Shown here piece by piece: positions 48,741-60,607 of a DNA stretch of 64,000 nt (positions are counted from its first letter, which is position 1; every line of letters begins with the position of its first letter). The stretch is from Prunus persica. Lineage: Eukaryota; Streptophyta; Magnoliopsida; Rosales; Rosaceae. The position numbers and the translations under genes were made by a program. The stretch lies in NCBI RefSeq assembly GCF_000346465.2, contig NC_034009.1, positions 38,928,844 through 38,992,843 on the forward strand, given 5' to 3'. The notes under the pieces were generated by a model that saw nothing but the letters and a program-made list of their open reading frames with translations, was not told the origin of the DNA and ran no database searches.

Positions 48741-51440
48741 AATTTACAAATTCACAGAGTTTTTATATATTATTAGCGAATTATGATATATAGTGATCTC
48801 TACGAAACCAAGAAGGATAAATTATCTAGTTGAAAGCAAAAATGCATATAGTTTGTAGCAAACTTAACAAGTAACAAAAGTAGATATGGAGAAAAAAAAA
48901 ATACCTTCAAAAAGTTTTAACAAACAAATACCAAAGGTCGATGGTTCAAGTTTCTTCTAGTCAGATGATCTTAAATACAAACAGCCCACAGCTCTGTGAG
49001 TTGAAGAGAAGACTTTCGTACCCACATGGGTGCATGGTGTGCAGCTCCTCTAATAAAGATATGGGGTGAGGGAGGGGTACCCAAATAATTTGTCCAAATT
49101 CAATATAAACCCTATCATTTAAGGATCCCTCTCAATTATTATTCATAAAAATAAAATAAAAACCTCATTTACAAATCAATCAATGCTTTGTGTTTCTGCA
49201 TTAATTAAGTTGTCATTTATGGTGTGGTTCCTTTTTTTTCCTTTTTCTTCTTTCTGTCATTTATATTCCGTTGGCAATATTGAAAATGATTAGGGAGCAT
49301 AATGTAATGAACTGGTTGGAAAATGATATGTGAGTAGATTGAAGAAGATGTGCAACAGTTGTATCCCACAAATTACAAAAACTAAATTCAGCTGATGAGA
49401 CATGCACCAAGAACAAACGCCTTTGTGCTTGACTCGACATTCGACAAGTCGGCAAGCTACACATGGCACATTATATGTTACATAAATTGCTCTATTTGTG
49501 AATTTTGTGAGGCTATTCACACATATATATATATATATACATATATAACTATTAATTGACTTGTGAGTCGGTCCAACAACCATGTGCTTTTGAACACACT
49601 ACCCTATTTATCTTCATTTTGTTATAATTTTCCTCTATTAATTACAGGAGGACGTATCTCGACATTGAATCTCTACTTAAGTTTTGATGTCTGATTTCTA
49701 CCATCATCCTTTTTTGTGATTTCTTCAAGTTTGGAATAAGTCGCAGAGACTCTTTGGATTTTTTTTGTGTAGTTTTCACATATTCTTTTTGTGAGAGTTT
49801 TTCACCTCTCTTTTGCGAGAGTTTTATTTGTATTGTTGTGATTTGGATTTCTCAAGCTTTCCCTCTTTTTGGTTGTTCTGAGTTTGCAATCTTAGTTGGA
49901 ATGTCTATGCCGAAATTTCTTTGATCCTGCGTGATCATTAGTGGAGAAGCCTTATATTGTCTTCAATTTGATGTTAGATCACTCCGTTATTATAATTGCG
50001 TTTTGTGACTAATGACTTTTTTGGCTAAATTATAAATGCAATCCCATAATTTCTCAACAAAAAAAAAAAAAATCACTTCAAATTGTGGTCTCAAACGAAA
50101 TTAATTAGCTTCTAGATGGATTAAGGTATCTTATCCTTCAAAATCTTTCTTTTATCTTTTTGGCTAATAAAACCCTTAAGTTGGTGAATTAAAATGGATC
50201 CCTAGTTGTTAAGGGGTCATCTAATGTCATAATCACATGCCTTTGATTCGATGGGTGACATGGTAGGTATATGCTTGATGTTTATACTTGGCAATATTTT
50301 ACCCACTATTCATACCACATTTACGAATTACATTATTATTTTTTTTTTTTTTGTTAAAAGAAGATTTTTGTGAAGCCCACACCAATGGAAATGAGTTTCA
50401 CATTACTGTAGTCCATGGACAATTATGGACCAAGCCATTGTCATAGTTGTTGCTGAAACAGAGTCAGAGGGAAAGATTAATAGTCACTTTTTGGTTGCCA
50501 AACCATTAAACATGTGCAATACGAAAACATTCTGTGCATTTTATTATGTCTTCTGGGTAATCGTACAGTATGGCTTTATATATAAGTGGTCCAAGAAACA
50601 CAGCGCAATTCTTTCTTGCTTTAATAGACCTTTCACAATTAGGTCCTAATAAAAATGGTGGAAGATTTAAGTAGGGTATGGACCATGGACCATCTTCATT
50701 GGTGTCCCAGACTCATAGACTTGGTAGGGTTGCACCACATTTAGAACCCTTTGCCCTTCATAGCAAGGTACACTCAAATGGGTCAAAAACTTTACCACAT
50801 TATGAAGGAATCTTTTTTGAATACAAGGGATAGTCTAAACTACAAGGAGATGAAGGTTTCATACACAACCAAAGTGTTATGAGGGTTCAAATCTAAGACT
50901 ACCGGTCTGCAAGTCAAGATCATTTTCCAATGGGCTAGACCCGTTGGCCATTATGAAAGAATCTTTGACATGAATGTAAGAGAAAAAGAGGGTAAAAGAA
51001 AGTAGACAAAAATATTAAGTGTTTTCTCTGTGGAGCAAAAGATTCTTTTCTTCTTCTTCTTTCGTTTTCTTAATCCTTTCTCTTTGAAGCAACTCGATGG
51101 CTTCTGTGGACCAAGCCACGCAGAATCCCATTTGAACTGTATATCTCACTTTGGTTGAATCTCTTCAAATTTGAACTATCTTTTGAGACTACCTAGAGCT
51201 AGCTATCCATTTTTGTGTCACTTTGTTAGTTTCCTTTGCACACCTGCCTTAAACTTTTGATTTCAAAAGTTGGTGGCTAAGAGAGTTGCTTAGATACGCT
51301 TTGTACATTAATGGGTCTATTTCAAAACCAACAAACAAGAACCACTTTGTTTTCTAAATTTATCAAATTTCAATTCTGCACGGTTGCTAAAAACAAATTG
51401 CAGGTGCAAACTGCAAAGAGCCTGAGAGTGTCCTCAAGTG
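48741..51440. other. Intergenic between AOP-a and AOP-b
   Basis: No gene is supported. It contains an (AT)n near 49525-49550 and poly-A/T runs. Short ORFs (50425-50649, 51311-51520) show no domain. Confidence 0.5.
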
Positions 51441-52848
51441 CTAATTCCAGCAAACGCAAAAACTGGCAACTGGCTTTGCTGAGTCAATGGCCACTCCTTC
51501 CTCTGAAGAAAAGAACCTAAAAAATTCCATAAAGTCAAACTCTTTAAGAATTTGGGGATGTTCTTCATCCATTAGCTCCTTTGGTGGCTTGATGATGGTA
51601 CCCTCTGTTGGAACTGGAAATATTCCTAACGAAATTCGTTCTTTCTCTCCGCGCATCATCACTCGATGCTTCACAGGATGCATTCTTCCATTCCTCCATG
51701 CCTGCAAGTCAATGTTCCAATGACCACAAGTTACCATTAGTGATTTTTAACCTTTGTTTAATTTTTACATCATCAAAGTTCAAGGCAAGGGAAAACTTCA
51801 GCCCTCCCAGAAGGTGTTACCAAGTTGCATGCTGCACAATTTAATTAGTTCACATGGTCTAATTGTATTTCAGTTATAAAGTAGTTTACTAATAAGTTGT
51901 ACCATCCCAGAAGGTGTTACCAAGTTGCATATTTGCTGCACAATTTAATTAGTTCACATGGTCTAATTGTATTTCAGTTATAAAGTAGTTTACTAATAAG
52001 TTGTATCACAAGAGGATCTCCAACAATAAAGAGAAAGGAGCTAGGAGATAGAGACAATTTGACCCATTGTCCGTCCTTGGTTTCAAATTCAATCCCTGAA
52101 ACTTGATCCTCACAAAGGATGGCGCTCAATAGTTTGTCAGTGTGAGCAGTGAGCCCTACCTCCTCCCCTGATGGAGGTGCGCCGCACTTCATTACCCGTA
52201 GCAGCGTATTGCACGGTATGATCAAATCTGATTTCTCTCCCAAACCATAACTATCAAGAATCATCATTTCAATCATGTCCTTCAGCTCATCTAGCTGCCT
52301 CATCATAGTAACTATAGTGTTGCTGTTGGAAACAGAACAACATCAACAAGTGCTTCAGCAATAAATATGAGGATAAAATGTAATGGGGTATGCATATATA
52401 AAACCATGTTATATATAGGTTGAATTAAACAGGCTCAAAATAAGCTATAAATAAATAAAAATTATTACCAAAAGTGGTCATGGCCATTAGGCCAGAGTAG
52501 TTCTGTGAATTATCTAACAGCTTCAAAGTTGGAGGCATCTTCAAGGCCAAGGCTCTCATACAAGCGAACATGTGGATACTCTCCACAGTAACCATGGAAA
52601 GGCTTTGGATTAACATTCTTCTTCTTTGTTTCCAGTGGAAGGCTGAAAAGTTGCCTTACCAGTGAGAAGGCCTCAGCTCTTAACTGCAGAGGTATCTTAT
52701 CATACACTATTTCAAAACATCCATAATTTTCACAAGCCTCTCTAACCCTCTTGCACAAACTGTTCCACTTATCAGTTCCTCTGTCCACTGCCAGAGAAGT
52801 CATTGACAACTCTATGGCAGGAACCCCGTGCCGAAAATCTGAACCCAT
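51441..52848 (-). pseudogene. AOP-type dioxygenase, copy b, with one premature stop
   Basis: Three exons on minus: 52469-52848, 52010-52322 and 51441-51701, together 318 codons, with intact splice sites and frame. Codon 113 is TAA (52510-52512), in EAVR*FTELLWPNGHDHF, where paralogues continue; a single base change would restore a coding codon. Downstream everything is preserved: iron ligands in LTAHTDKLLS and KHRVMM, the R-x-S in ERISLG, and a normal terminus. Either a recent null allele, a rare read-through, or a base error in the assembly. Translation would otherwise stop after 112 residues without the catalytic core. It is listed as a pseudogene on the stop alone. Confidence 0.8.
51806..52001. 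repeat. Tandem duplication (~95 bp) inside AOP-b intron 2
   Basis: Two near-identical copies, each starting ATCCCAGAAGGTGTTACCAA or equivalent and ending TTTACTAATAAGTTGTA, differ by a 5-base insertion (ATTTG) in the second. It is close to, but does not duplicate, the exon 2 donor. Confidence 0.9.
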
Positions 52849-53773
52849 TTTCTCCTACTTGTCCTGAAGCCAAGTACTGTTTCTTAATTCTAGTTGTGCT
52901 TTGGTGAATTGCTTCTTTGTTGGAGGATTTTATTTATATTGCACATGGTTCTTCTAGTGAAAATGATATACAGACAAATACCAACTTTCTAATTGATCTA
53001 AAATAAATCCCAACTAGAATCAAAGACCAATCAGAGGCCATCAATTAGACATAATAGCTGTCCAGAAAATTCAAGAACACTAGAAGGCTACATAATACAA
53101 CGTTAACTAAACAACCAACTGTAACCATCACCTTACATAAGCATCTGAGAAATTGCAGTCAATAGATAGTTCGTTTATTTGCTACCAAACATATTAGAAT
53201 AATGTCCGGCCATGTCGTGTTTCAAGATAAACTAATATTTTTCAAGTATATACTTTTTATTACCCCTTTGTTGTCTTCACCATTCACTTAACAAAAATGG
53301 GCATGGCTCCATTAACCATTGTATACTTCTTGTATTGACAAATTGTGCAGCCATTGATATTCAGGCTCTATCAAAAGCATGCATTATAAAGAACATGAAT
53401 CAACGAAAGGAACTGAAGGCCGTCCTGCCTTCGATGATCGAAACTCTTGCTCCTCCACTATCTGGTTCAATCAATGACAGAGAAATTTTAACTAGAGGCT
53501 CCAAATTAACCATATTTTATAATTCTCAAGTTTAACATTACATTCCTTTTCTTGTCCTCCATTGAAACTGCATATTATCATCTGAAGAAGAATCGCCAGC
53601 TCAGAATTATGCGCCTTAAACAACTTTGAAACCGAATGAGAATTGAAGCGCAAAATTTCTATAGAGCTGTTTGAAGAGTTACAACAGGTCCATGAAGCAT
53701 GAACATAGAATACAACAAAAATAGTATTATAAGGTCAATCAAAGTTCATCTAAACAGAGAAACAACCATTCCT
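52849..53773. other. AOP-b upstream region and LEUNIG 3' UTR-like sequence
   Basis: Similar in order and orientation to 59440-60607, that is, promoter of AOP-c followed by LEUNIG 3' UTR. Matched landmarks include GAAGGCTACATAATAC/GCTTACATAATAC, GGCATGG..CC...CCATTG and CTGTTTGAAGAG.GTTACAA. It is non-coding. Confidence 0.7.
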
Positions 53774-53908
53774 TCACTTCCAGAGCTTGACAATCTTATC
53801 ATAACTAGCTGAAGCAACCACACCTGTAACAGGTGACACAGCCAAAGAAGCAACACATCCTTCATGTGCTGGTAGAAGCATTGTCTTCATCTCGGGAATG
53901 TTCCATAG
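53774..53908 (-). pseudogene. Orphan terminal exon of a LEUNIG-like gene
   Basis: 45 codons in frame, beginning [20 protein letters not shown] and ending [14 protein letters not shown] then stop. This is the last WD40 repeat of LEUNIG. Intron-like sequence similar to that of the main gene continues to about 54035 (TGGCAGTGAAACAGGT...), then homology ends. No other exon is present, so it is a fragment from a duplication. Unlike the main gene it keeps the normal reading frame across the MKTM segment. Confidence 0.88.
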
Positions 53909-54314
53909 CTACAAAACCTACAGTTATTGTCCCCAGTTAAAAATCAGGCATGAAACCGGTGCAGCAAGAACATAACTGTCAGTCTAGGATCCCTTTCTGG
54001 CAGTGAAACAGGTGAAATGGGAACCAAGCCACAAGGTTTAGTACCCCTCCCAGCCATATGGGACTATAACGAAATTCCAAACAGAGAAGAAAATAAAGCA
54101 AAAAAAAAAAAAAAAAAATAGGAAAAGCACATACAGTGGAGAGGGAGAACTACTCTTTACGCATTTATCTTCTCTCCCAGTTGGAAGATGAGAGGGAGGG
54201 TGACACAGAGAGAAAGACCGACACTGATTTAAATATTCGAATATATTTAAAGAGTACAGTCATTGACTGTAGTTTTTTAATATATACTTTTTAAATATTC
54301 CTATATTTAAACAA

Positions 54315-55775
54315 TATAGCCGTGCTGCTTTACTATTTAAAATTCCAAAGTGTGTATCAAGCAGACTCCAAAAAGGCAAAAGCACCAAGCAACCCCACAT
54401 TTATGTTCGCGTAAGAATCAATTATTTAACATGTATTTCTTTTAAAAATATCCGTTTATTATATCCTTTTCTTGGAAATTTAGATAATCATTCACACACC
54501 TTTTTATCAAGGCCACCACCACTGGCCCTGTTTATTTTCTGATGTCTTTTGTTAGAGGGTTTATTAATATTGACCAGCTGCTGAAGCTGAAGTGAAAATG
54601 ATTTTAAAATAGTATTGCCGCGCGGTTTAACTCAGCTCTTTTTTTAAATAAATAGTATGGCCATGCAGCTATACGTTCTTTAAAAATAAAATAAAATTCT
54701 AAAAACCAAGTATAGCAGGCGGAAAACATGGGGGGGGGGGGGGTGTGGGGGAGGAACTAGTATAGCCGCGCGGTGATACTATTTCTTTACAAAAACTAAA
54801 AACGAGTATAGCCGACTGGCTATACTATAATTTTTTTTTATTACGAACCTAGTATAGCCGTTCAGCTATCCTATTTATTTTCATATAAAAAGTTGGAAAA
54901 ACCACATATAGCCGGTCGGCTATACTATTTATTAAAAAGAGATTTTTTTTTAAAAGCGCCAAGTAAAGCCGAGCCTTTATATTATACAAAAAATTAGAAA
55001 AAAACTGCGGCTATACTATTTTCTTTGAAAAAAATTGGAAAAACCCCAGTATAGCCGGGCGGCTATACTATTTTTTTGAAAAGGGGAAAAACAAGTATAG
55101 CCGATCGGCTATACTACAACTTTTTTGGAAAATTACCAAAAAACCGAGTATAGCCGAGCAGCTATACTACTACTTTTCAAAAATTACAAAAAAACTGAGT
55201 ATAGCCGGTCGGCTATACTATTTCTGTTTTAAAAAAGTAAAAAAGTGTATATTCTTAAAATAAATTTACCGGCTGTACGACTTCTTTTTGAAAAATTACA
55301 AAAACGGAGTATAGCCGTCCAGCTATACTACTTTTTAAAAATTACAAAAAACCGAGTATGGCCGAGCGGCTATACTATTTATTTTTTAAAACAAAATTGA
55401 AAAAATACCATTATGCCCGCGCGGCTATACTATTTCTTTGAAAAAAATTGGGAAAAAACCGTGTATAGCCGGTCGGCTATACCATTTGTTCTTAAAAAAT
55501 TAAAAAGCGAATATAGCCGGGCGGCTATACTATTTCTTTTAAAACAATTGGTAAACACCCAGTACGACTATACTAGTTCTTTCAGTAAAATTGGAAAAAA
55601 CCTAGTATAGCCGCTCGGCTATCCTGTTTTTAAAAAAAAAAATTTTAAAAACCGAGTATAGCCGTTCGGCTATACAATTTCTTTTTAAAAAAAAATTGGG
55701 AAAATCCAGGTATAGCCGCATGGCGATACTATTTCTTTTTCAAAATTGGAAAAAACCGAGTATACCCACTTTCCA
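54315..55775. repeat. Array of ~20 palindromic 22-mers every ~50 bp
   Basis: The core AGTATAGCCG-NN-CGGCTATACT recurs with good copies at about 54805, 54905, 55048, 55094, 55147, 55198, 55355, 55461, 55510, 55603 and 55654, and degenerate ones at 54315, 54611, 54654, 54759, 54851, 54962, 55308, 55411, 55559 and 55708. Spacing is 44-58 bp. Spacers are A/T-rich, commonly ATTTCTTT...AAAAAATTGGAAAAAACC. Arms are conserved, whereas the central dinucleotide varies freely (GT, GG, AT, AG, CT, TT). No ORF and no terminal repeats of a transposon were found. The array lies between the orphan LEUNIG exon and AOP-type flank sequence. Confidence 0.9.
54730..54754. repeat. Poly-G run (about 14 G) followed by GTGGGGGAGG
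   Basis: A single long G homopolymer with neighbouring G-tracts; it could form a G-quadruplex and is prone to assembly length error. Confidence 0.8.
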
Positions 55776-55779
55776 ATCA

Positions 55780-56250
55780 GACGCCATCTAAAGTTTTAAA
55801 TTTGGATCACTTGATAGGGAGAGATGGAATCTCTAATTAGAATATCAACTTATTAAATTAGCCAGTATAATACGATGTTAAGTTGTTAACTAGAAAACCA
55901 TATACTTATCTATCACCTTACACAAGCGTGTTTTCTTTTTCTAAAGAACCATTTCGTCCGGCCAAGTAGGATTTTTACATAAGCTGACATCCAAACTTGT
56001 TCTAGTTGAGATTAGACATATGCTGGGCATGCCCATATTTATCAAGTCAAATCATGCCCATCAAACCTCTTGTTTAATATCACATTCCTTTGGTTTCCGA
56101 TTTCATCTCATAACGAATCTGCAGCTCGAAACTGAATAGTTTGTTTCTCAAATATGAATTTAGGGAGAAGCAAATCATATGCATGCCTTAACATTCTGAA
56201 ACCCAATGAGAATGGAAATAGAAAATTTCTATACAACTGTTTGGAGTGTC
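55780..56250. other. Third copy of AOP-upstream / LEUNIG 3' UTR sequence
   Basis: ATAATACGATGTTAA..TTAACTAGAAAA matches 59668-59690 and, more weakly, 53090-53110. The end (AAAATTTCTATACAACTGTTTG) matches 53655-53675. It then runs directly into AOP-c exon 3, so this is a rearranged remnant of another AOP-LEUNIG unit. Confidence 0.65.
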
Positions 56251-57181
56251 TCAAAAGATCCATGAAGTTGTTCTCAAAGTGCAAATTCCAGCAAACACAA
56301 AAACTTGCCTTGCTGAGTCTATGGCCCTTCCTTCCTCTGAATAGGACAACTTGGTAAAATCCATGTGGTCAAATTCTTTGAGAATTTGAGGATATTCTTC
56401 ATCAACTAACTCCTTTGGTGTCTTGATGATGGTACCCTCAACTGGAACTGCAAATGCTCCTAGAGAGTATCGATCTTTTTCTCCAGACATCATCACACGA
56501 TGCTTCACGGGATGCATTCTGCCATTACTCCATGCCTGCAAGTCGATGTCAAGGACAAGTAGTCATCATGAGTGATCACATATATGTGTATCTTCAAGCT
56601 TCAGCACATTTAGAAGGTGTTACCAAGTTGCATGTTTGCTGCACAAGATCATATTGAGCACATGTTCTGATTGTATCGGATATGTTAAAATCTAAGTAAT
56701 TTCAGTTATAAATAAATTAGTTTCAAATTGTACCATAAGAGGATCTCCAACAAAGAAGATGAAGGAGCTAGGAGATAGAGATAACTTGTTCCATTGTCCA
56801 TCCTTGGTTTCAAATTCAAGCCCAGAAACTTGATCATCACAAAGTATTGTGCTGAATTGTTTGTCCGTGTGAGCTTGGAGCCCTTTCATGTGTGTTGGAA
56901 TAAAAAAATCACAAAAATCACAAAATATTGGAACGTGGGGGGAAGTTTGGAAAAAGGTGGGGGTCTAAACCAATGAAAACGTTCAAGAGAGTTTAGTGGC
57001 TCCTATTTTTGGGGGAGCTGGTTATCCAGTTTTTAGTATAAATATTTTGCATTAAAGGGGGAAGAAAAAAAAGGAGGAGAGGACGACAGAAGAAGAAAAC
57101 GGTTGCAGGAGGAAAATTGCAGGAGCACAAATACAAGAGGAGACATTTTCACAGGTATTTTGGATCCTGTCAATTAATTCT

Positions 57182-57311
57182 TGTTGGGTGGCAACCCTCA
57201 AATCATTTTCTTGGATGATGAATCCATATTGGGTGGCAACCCTCAAATAAAACTCTTGGATGATAAATCCATAATGGGTGGCAACCCTTAAATCATGAAC
57301 AACAAATCCAT
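57182..57311. repeat. Tandem repeat (~45 bp, 3 copies) within the LTR
   Basis: TGGGTGGCAACCCTCAAATC and then TTGGATGATGAATCCATA recur three times with small changes. Confidence 0.8.
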
Positions 57312-58479
57312 GAGAGGATTCCTGTTTAACAAAGCTCTGCCGAGCAAAAGGAAATCCTTTGAAATGGATACAAAATATTGGATACAAAATCCATCATGGG
57401 TGTGTAACCCTCAATCAAATACCCTGAATAGTATATCCATTTTTGGACATAAAACTCATTCAGTGAGTTCTCAAGAGCACAAATCCAATTTCGGTACAAA
57501 ACCCACCAACATAATCGTGGAGGGATTTAATCTCACAGCAAATAAAAATCAGCTGTGTGCACAAAAAAGAGAGGAACAAAGCTTGAAAAGAAAGGCCACG
57601 TTTGTGCAGCCTATCCTTTGAATTCTTCATCTGGGGATTGTATGTGAACAATCAAAACCAAGGGAGGAAGAAGGAAGGATGGAGGTCTTTAAAAGAAAAA
57701 GATAAAAAAGGATAGCCACGTTCCTGTTGGCAACTTCTGGAGGCGCAGCAAACCAAAAGCAAAAGAAAAAAAAAAAAAACAAGAACAGAAGCAGCAGCCA
57801 AGAAGAAACAGAAGAAGAAAAGTCAACAAAAAAAATAAAATAAAATAAAAGGGAAGTGGCTCACGCCACTTTGCTGAAATGGGAAGAAAAGAAAAAAAAA
57901 CAAGGACAAGAACCATGCTGTTGCAGAGAAGAAAAATAAGGAAAAAGACAAAAAAAAGTCTGAAACCTCTTTGATGTTGCGGCAGTTTCTTTTTTTTCTT
58001 TCTTCTGGCTTTCTCTTTTTTGTTTGCAAAGGCTGTATATTATTTTCTTTAAAGACTGAACAGTAACAGTGTTTACCTTTAATTCGGGCTGATCACAAGC
58101 ATTCCAGATAAAGATGGGACTGCAAGATCAGATTTTACTTAGAAACAAACTCTATAAAGAGTTGGATAGCTATCAGGTTGTTTTAATCGCCTACTGGATC
58201 AAAGTTTTCTGGGCTCTTTGCTCATGGGCTATCAGGGAATAATTATTCATTGACTCTCAGAAGCCCATACAATTAATGGGTAACCCAAATAATTACCTAT
58301 TAAATTCCCTAAGGCCCAAATTTCCTATCATATGGTTAATGGATTAGTTATAAAAAAAAATCCTTGTAGCTATATTTGGGTCCAAGTGCAAATGTCAACT
58401 TTAGAAAATTAGTGGGTTAAGCAAAATTGCTCATTAATTTTCTGGGACATTGACAAAAAGAAAAAGTGGTACAAAACCA

Positions 58480-58790
58480 TCCAAATTTTTCCCATGGGTC
58501 ATCTACCCATGAAAATTCCAATGAGATTAAATTCAAATATCTCAAACACAAATTCTCAATTAATGGGCCACACTTACCCATTAATTTCAAAATTTTCCCA
58601 TTAGGTCACCTACCTATGAAAATCCCCAAATTATCTCAAAGATACAAATTCTAAATTATTGGGTCATACATACCCATTAATTTCCAATTTTTCCCATAGG
58701 TCATCTACCTATGAAAATCTTCAAATCGTCTCAAAGACACCAACTCTAAATTATTGGGCCACACTTACCCATTAATTTCTAAACTTTCGA
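58480..58790. repeat. Tandem repeat (~98 bp, 3 copies) within the LTR
   Basis: Each unit contains TTTTCCCAT..GGTCA.CTAC, CCTATGAAAAT.., CTCAAAGA.AC and TTACCCATTAATTTC, diverged by about 10-15%. Confidence 0.8.
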
Positions 58791-59426
58791 ACTACGTTGG
58801 TTTGATCCCTTTACAAGGGTACGTAGGCAATCTAGAGATTCAATCTAGATGCAACCATCCCAAACATATTTCCATATCGAATCCCTGGTTTATTCAGCTA
58901 AATTCACTCAAACACTCCTCAATCAAACTCATTCAAATTCTTCGTTTTGCGATGAGTCATTTATTCATCGTGAATCTTTGAACTACGAGTGGCTTGATTC
59001 CCGCAAGGGATACGTAGGCATCCTGAGGTTGGACTTAGGAGCAGCTGCAAAATCAAACACACACGTTCTGTTTCTTTATGATGGAATCAAAGGGTTTTCC
59101 CTTGAAGCAAGGGATTGTAATTAAGAGGCTTGCGTCTCGAATGGGTCGAACCTAAAATAATAAAACCCCATTATTTAATTAGTGGTGGTGAAATTATATT
59201 AGGAAGATCACAATTTTCCTTCAACAATGTGGAGGTGGGCTGTACTTCATCACCTGTAGCAGCCTCTTACATGGCACGATTGAATTTGGTTTCTCTCCCA
59301 AACCATAACTATCAAGAATCATCATGTCAATCATATTCTTCAGCTCATCCAGTCTCGTCATCATGGTAACTACAGTGTTACTGTGGAAACATATTACCAA
59401 AACTGGTCATGACCACTAGGACACGT

Positions 59427-60607
59427 CTTTGCTGGAGATGTTCTTAAACCTACTTTGCGTTTCTGATGAGTTGCTTCTTCTTTAGAGGGTTTTATTTACA
59501 TTGCAGAGCAGAGTTTCTGTAGCGACAATGATATATAACCAAATAACCAATTTACAAGTGCTCTAAAATATCCCAACTGGAATCAATGGCCAGAGGCTAT
59601 CTTAATATTTAACTTTAAACATGAAAGGGAGAGGGCCGGAAAATCCAAGAACACTATAAGCTTACATAATACGATGTTAACTAGAAAAACATATATATCT
59701 GTATCACCTTACGCAAACATGTAAAAAATTTAGAACAGATAAACATAGGAAAATAAATTTTGTTTGGCCAAGTAGATTTTTTACGTAAGATATCAGCCAA
59801 ACTTGATTTACTTGTCGTTAGACTGGCATGGTTCCCTTGGCCATTGGATATTCTTTTATCCAGAGACCTTTGACATTCAGGCTTTAAGCAATGCATCACA
59901 GAGAAATAATTTGCGTTGGAGTCTCTCAAGATGCCACGGGATGTTACCGGCACACAACAATCTCTCCCTTCCCGGGCTGTCAAAACCTCATGCTCCGCCA
60001 GGGATCCCTCTGTGGCAGTACCTAACTGAAGTAACGGACATATGAAGCACAGGATCTGAAACAAATTTCTTTAGTGGTGGGTATTTCATTTGCTTAGTTT
60101 TAGGCGGCAACGAAACGCAATCAGCCTCAATTTTATTAATGACCTCTCTTAAGTGTAAAATTTCATACGTATAGAAAAACTTTGACACAGTTGCACAGAA
60201 GGCACAGGAACCCATTTAAACTGACGAAATCGACATTGATGAGAGAACAATTATCATCTCAAAGAGATTCGGGAGCTTGGAATTATATAGTTTGCATTGA
60301 ACCAAAATGAAACAAAATGAGAAAGGAATCATAAAAATTCTATTTTACTGTTTGAAGAGCGTTACAAGAGTTCCATGAAGCATGACAGATCTCCAGGTTT
60401 ACTATTATAGTAACAGGTAGACAAATACAACAATAATCTTACAAGGTCAGTTTCTGGGGGTCATATGGAGCCGAAGTTCGAGATCCAAAAAAGCAAAAGA
60501 CGACGATCAATCGAGCAACCAAAAGACAAACTACAAAGCATTGGACCAAGACTGGTAGAAACCTATTCCTATTTTGTGAAGTACAGTTAAGCAGAGTAAC
60601 AATCATT
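59427..60607. other. AOP-c upstream region and LEUNIG 3' UTR
   Basis: No coding exon is supported; ORFs here are shadows. The right part should be LEUNIG 3' UTR. Parallels 52849-53773. Confidence 0.6.

Larger units (their letters stand above)
56893..59226. mobile_element. Solo LTR, 2334 bp, TSD ATGTG
   Basis: Begins TGTTGGAATAAAAAAATCAC and ends TTTTCCTTCAACA, with short inverted TGTTGG/CAACA ends. Flanked exactly by ATGTG (56888-56892 and 59227-59231). The two phrases GAACTACG followed by GGGTACGTAGGCA / GGGATACGTAGGCA (about 58788-58832 and 58979-59019) are familiar from LTRs of plant Ty3/gypsy Tat/Ogre-type elements (recollection). No second LTR or internal domain is present, so the element was reduced by LTR-LTR recombination. 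Confidence 0.88.
56251..59426 (-). pseudogene. AOP-type dioxygenase, copy c, disrupted by solo LTR
   Basis: Remnants on minus: the last ~28 bp of exon 1 (59398-59426, ending HDQF-like), a 17-bp intron remnant (59381-59397), exon 2 split into 59227-59380 and 56734-56892, and intact exon 3 (56251-56535). Most of exon 1 is deleted. A 2.33-kb solo LTR (56893-59226) interrupts exon 2. Even with the LTR ignored, the segment between the CCTCCA and GGGCTC landmarks is 7 bp against 15 bp in copy b, a frameshift. Retained family motifs include QAHTDKQFS and the AWSNGRMHPVKHRVMM region. It cannot encode a working enzyme. Confidence 0.9.

Noticed and set aside
54315..55775. CRISPR-like repeat-spacer appearance of the palindrome array
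   Set aside because: The window is plant nuclear DNA, spacers are related A/T-rich sequence rather than unique, and no cas-like genes exist nearby.
57689..58029. Minus ORFs rich in Phe/Leu/Ser inside the solo LTR
   Set aside because: They are translations of A-rich low-complexity LTR sequence; not genes.
59681..60064. Minus ORF of 127 codons
   Set aside because: Lies in the duplicated AOP upstream/LEUNIG 3' flank; the frame is not kept in the parallel copy at 53.1-53.6 kb.
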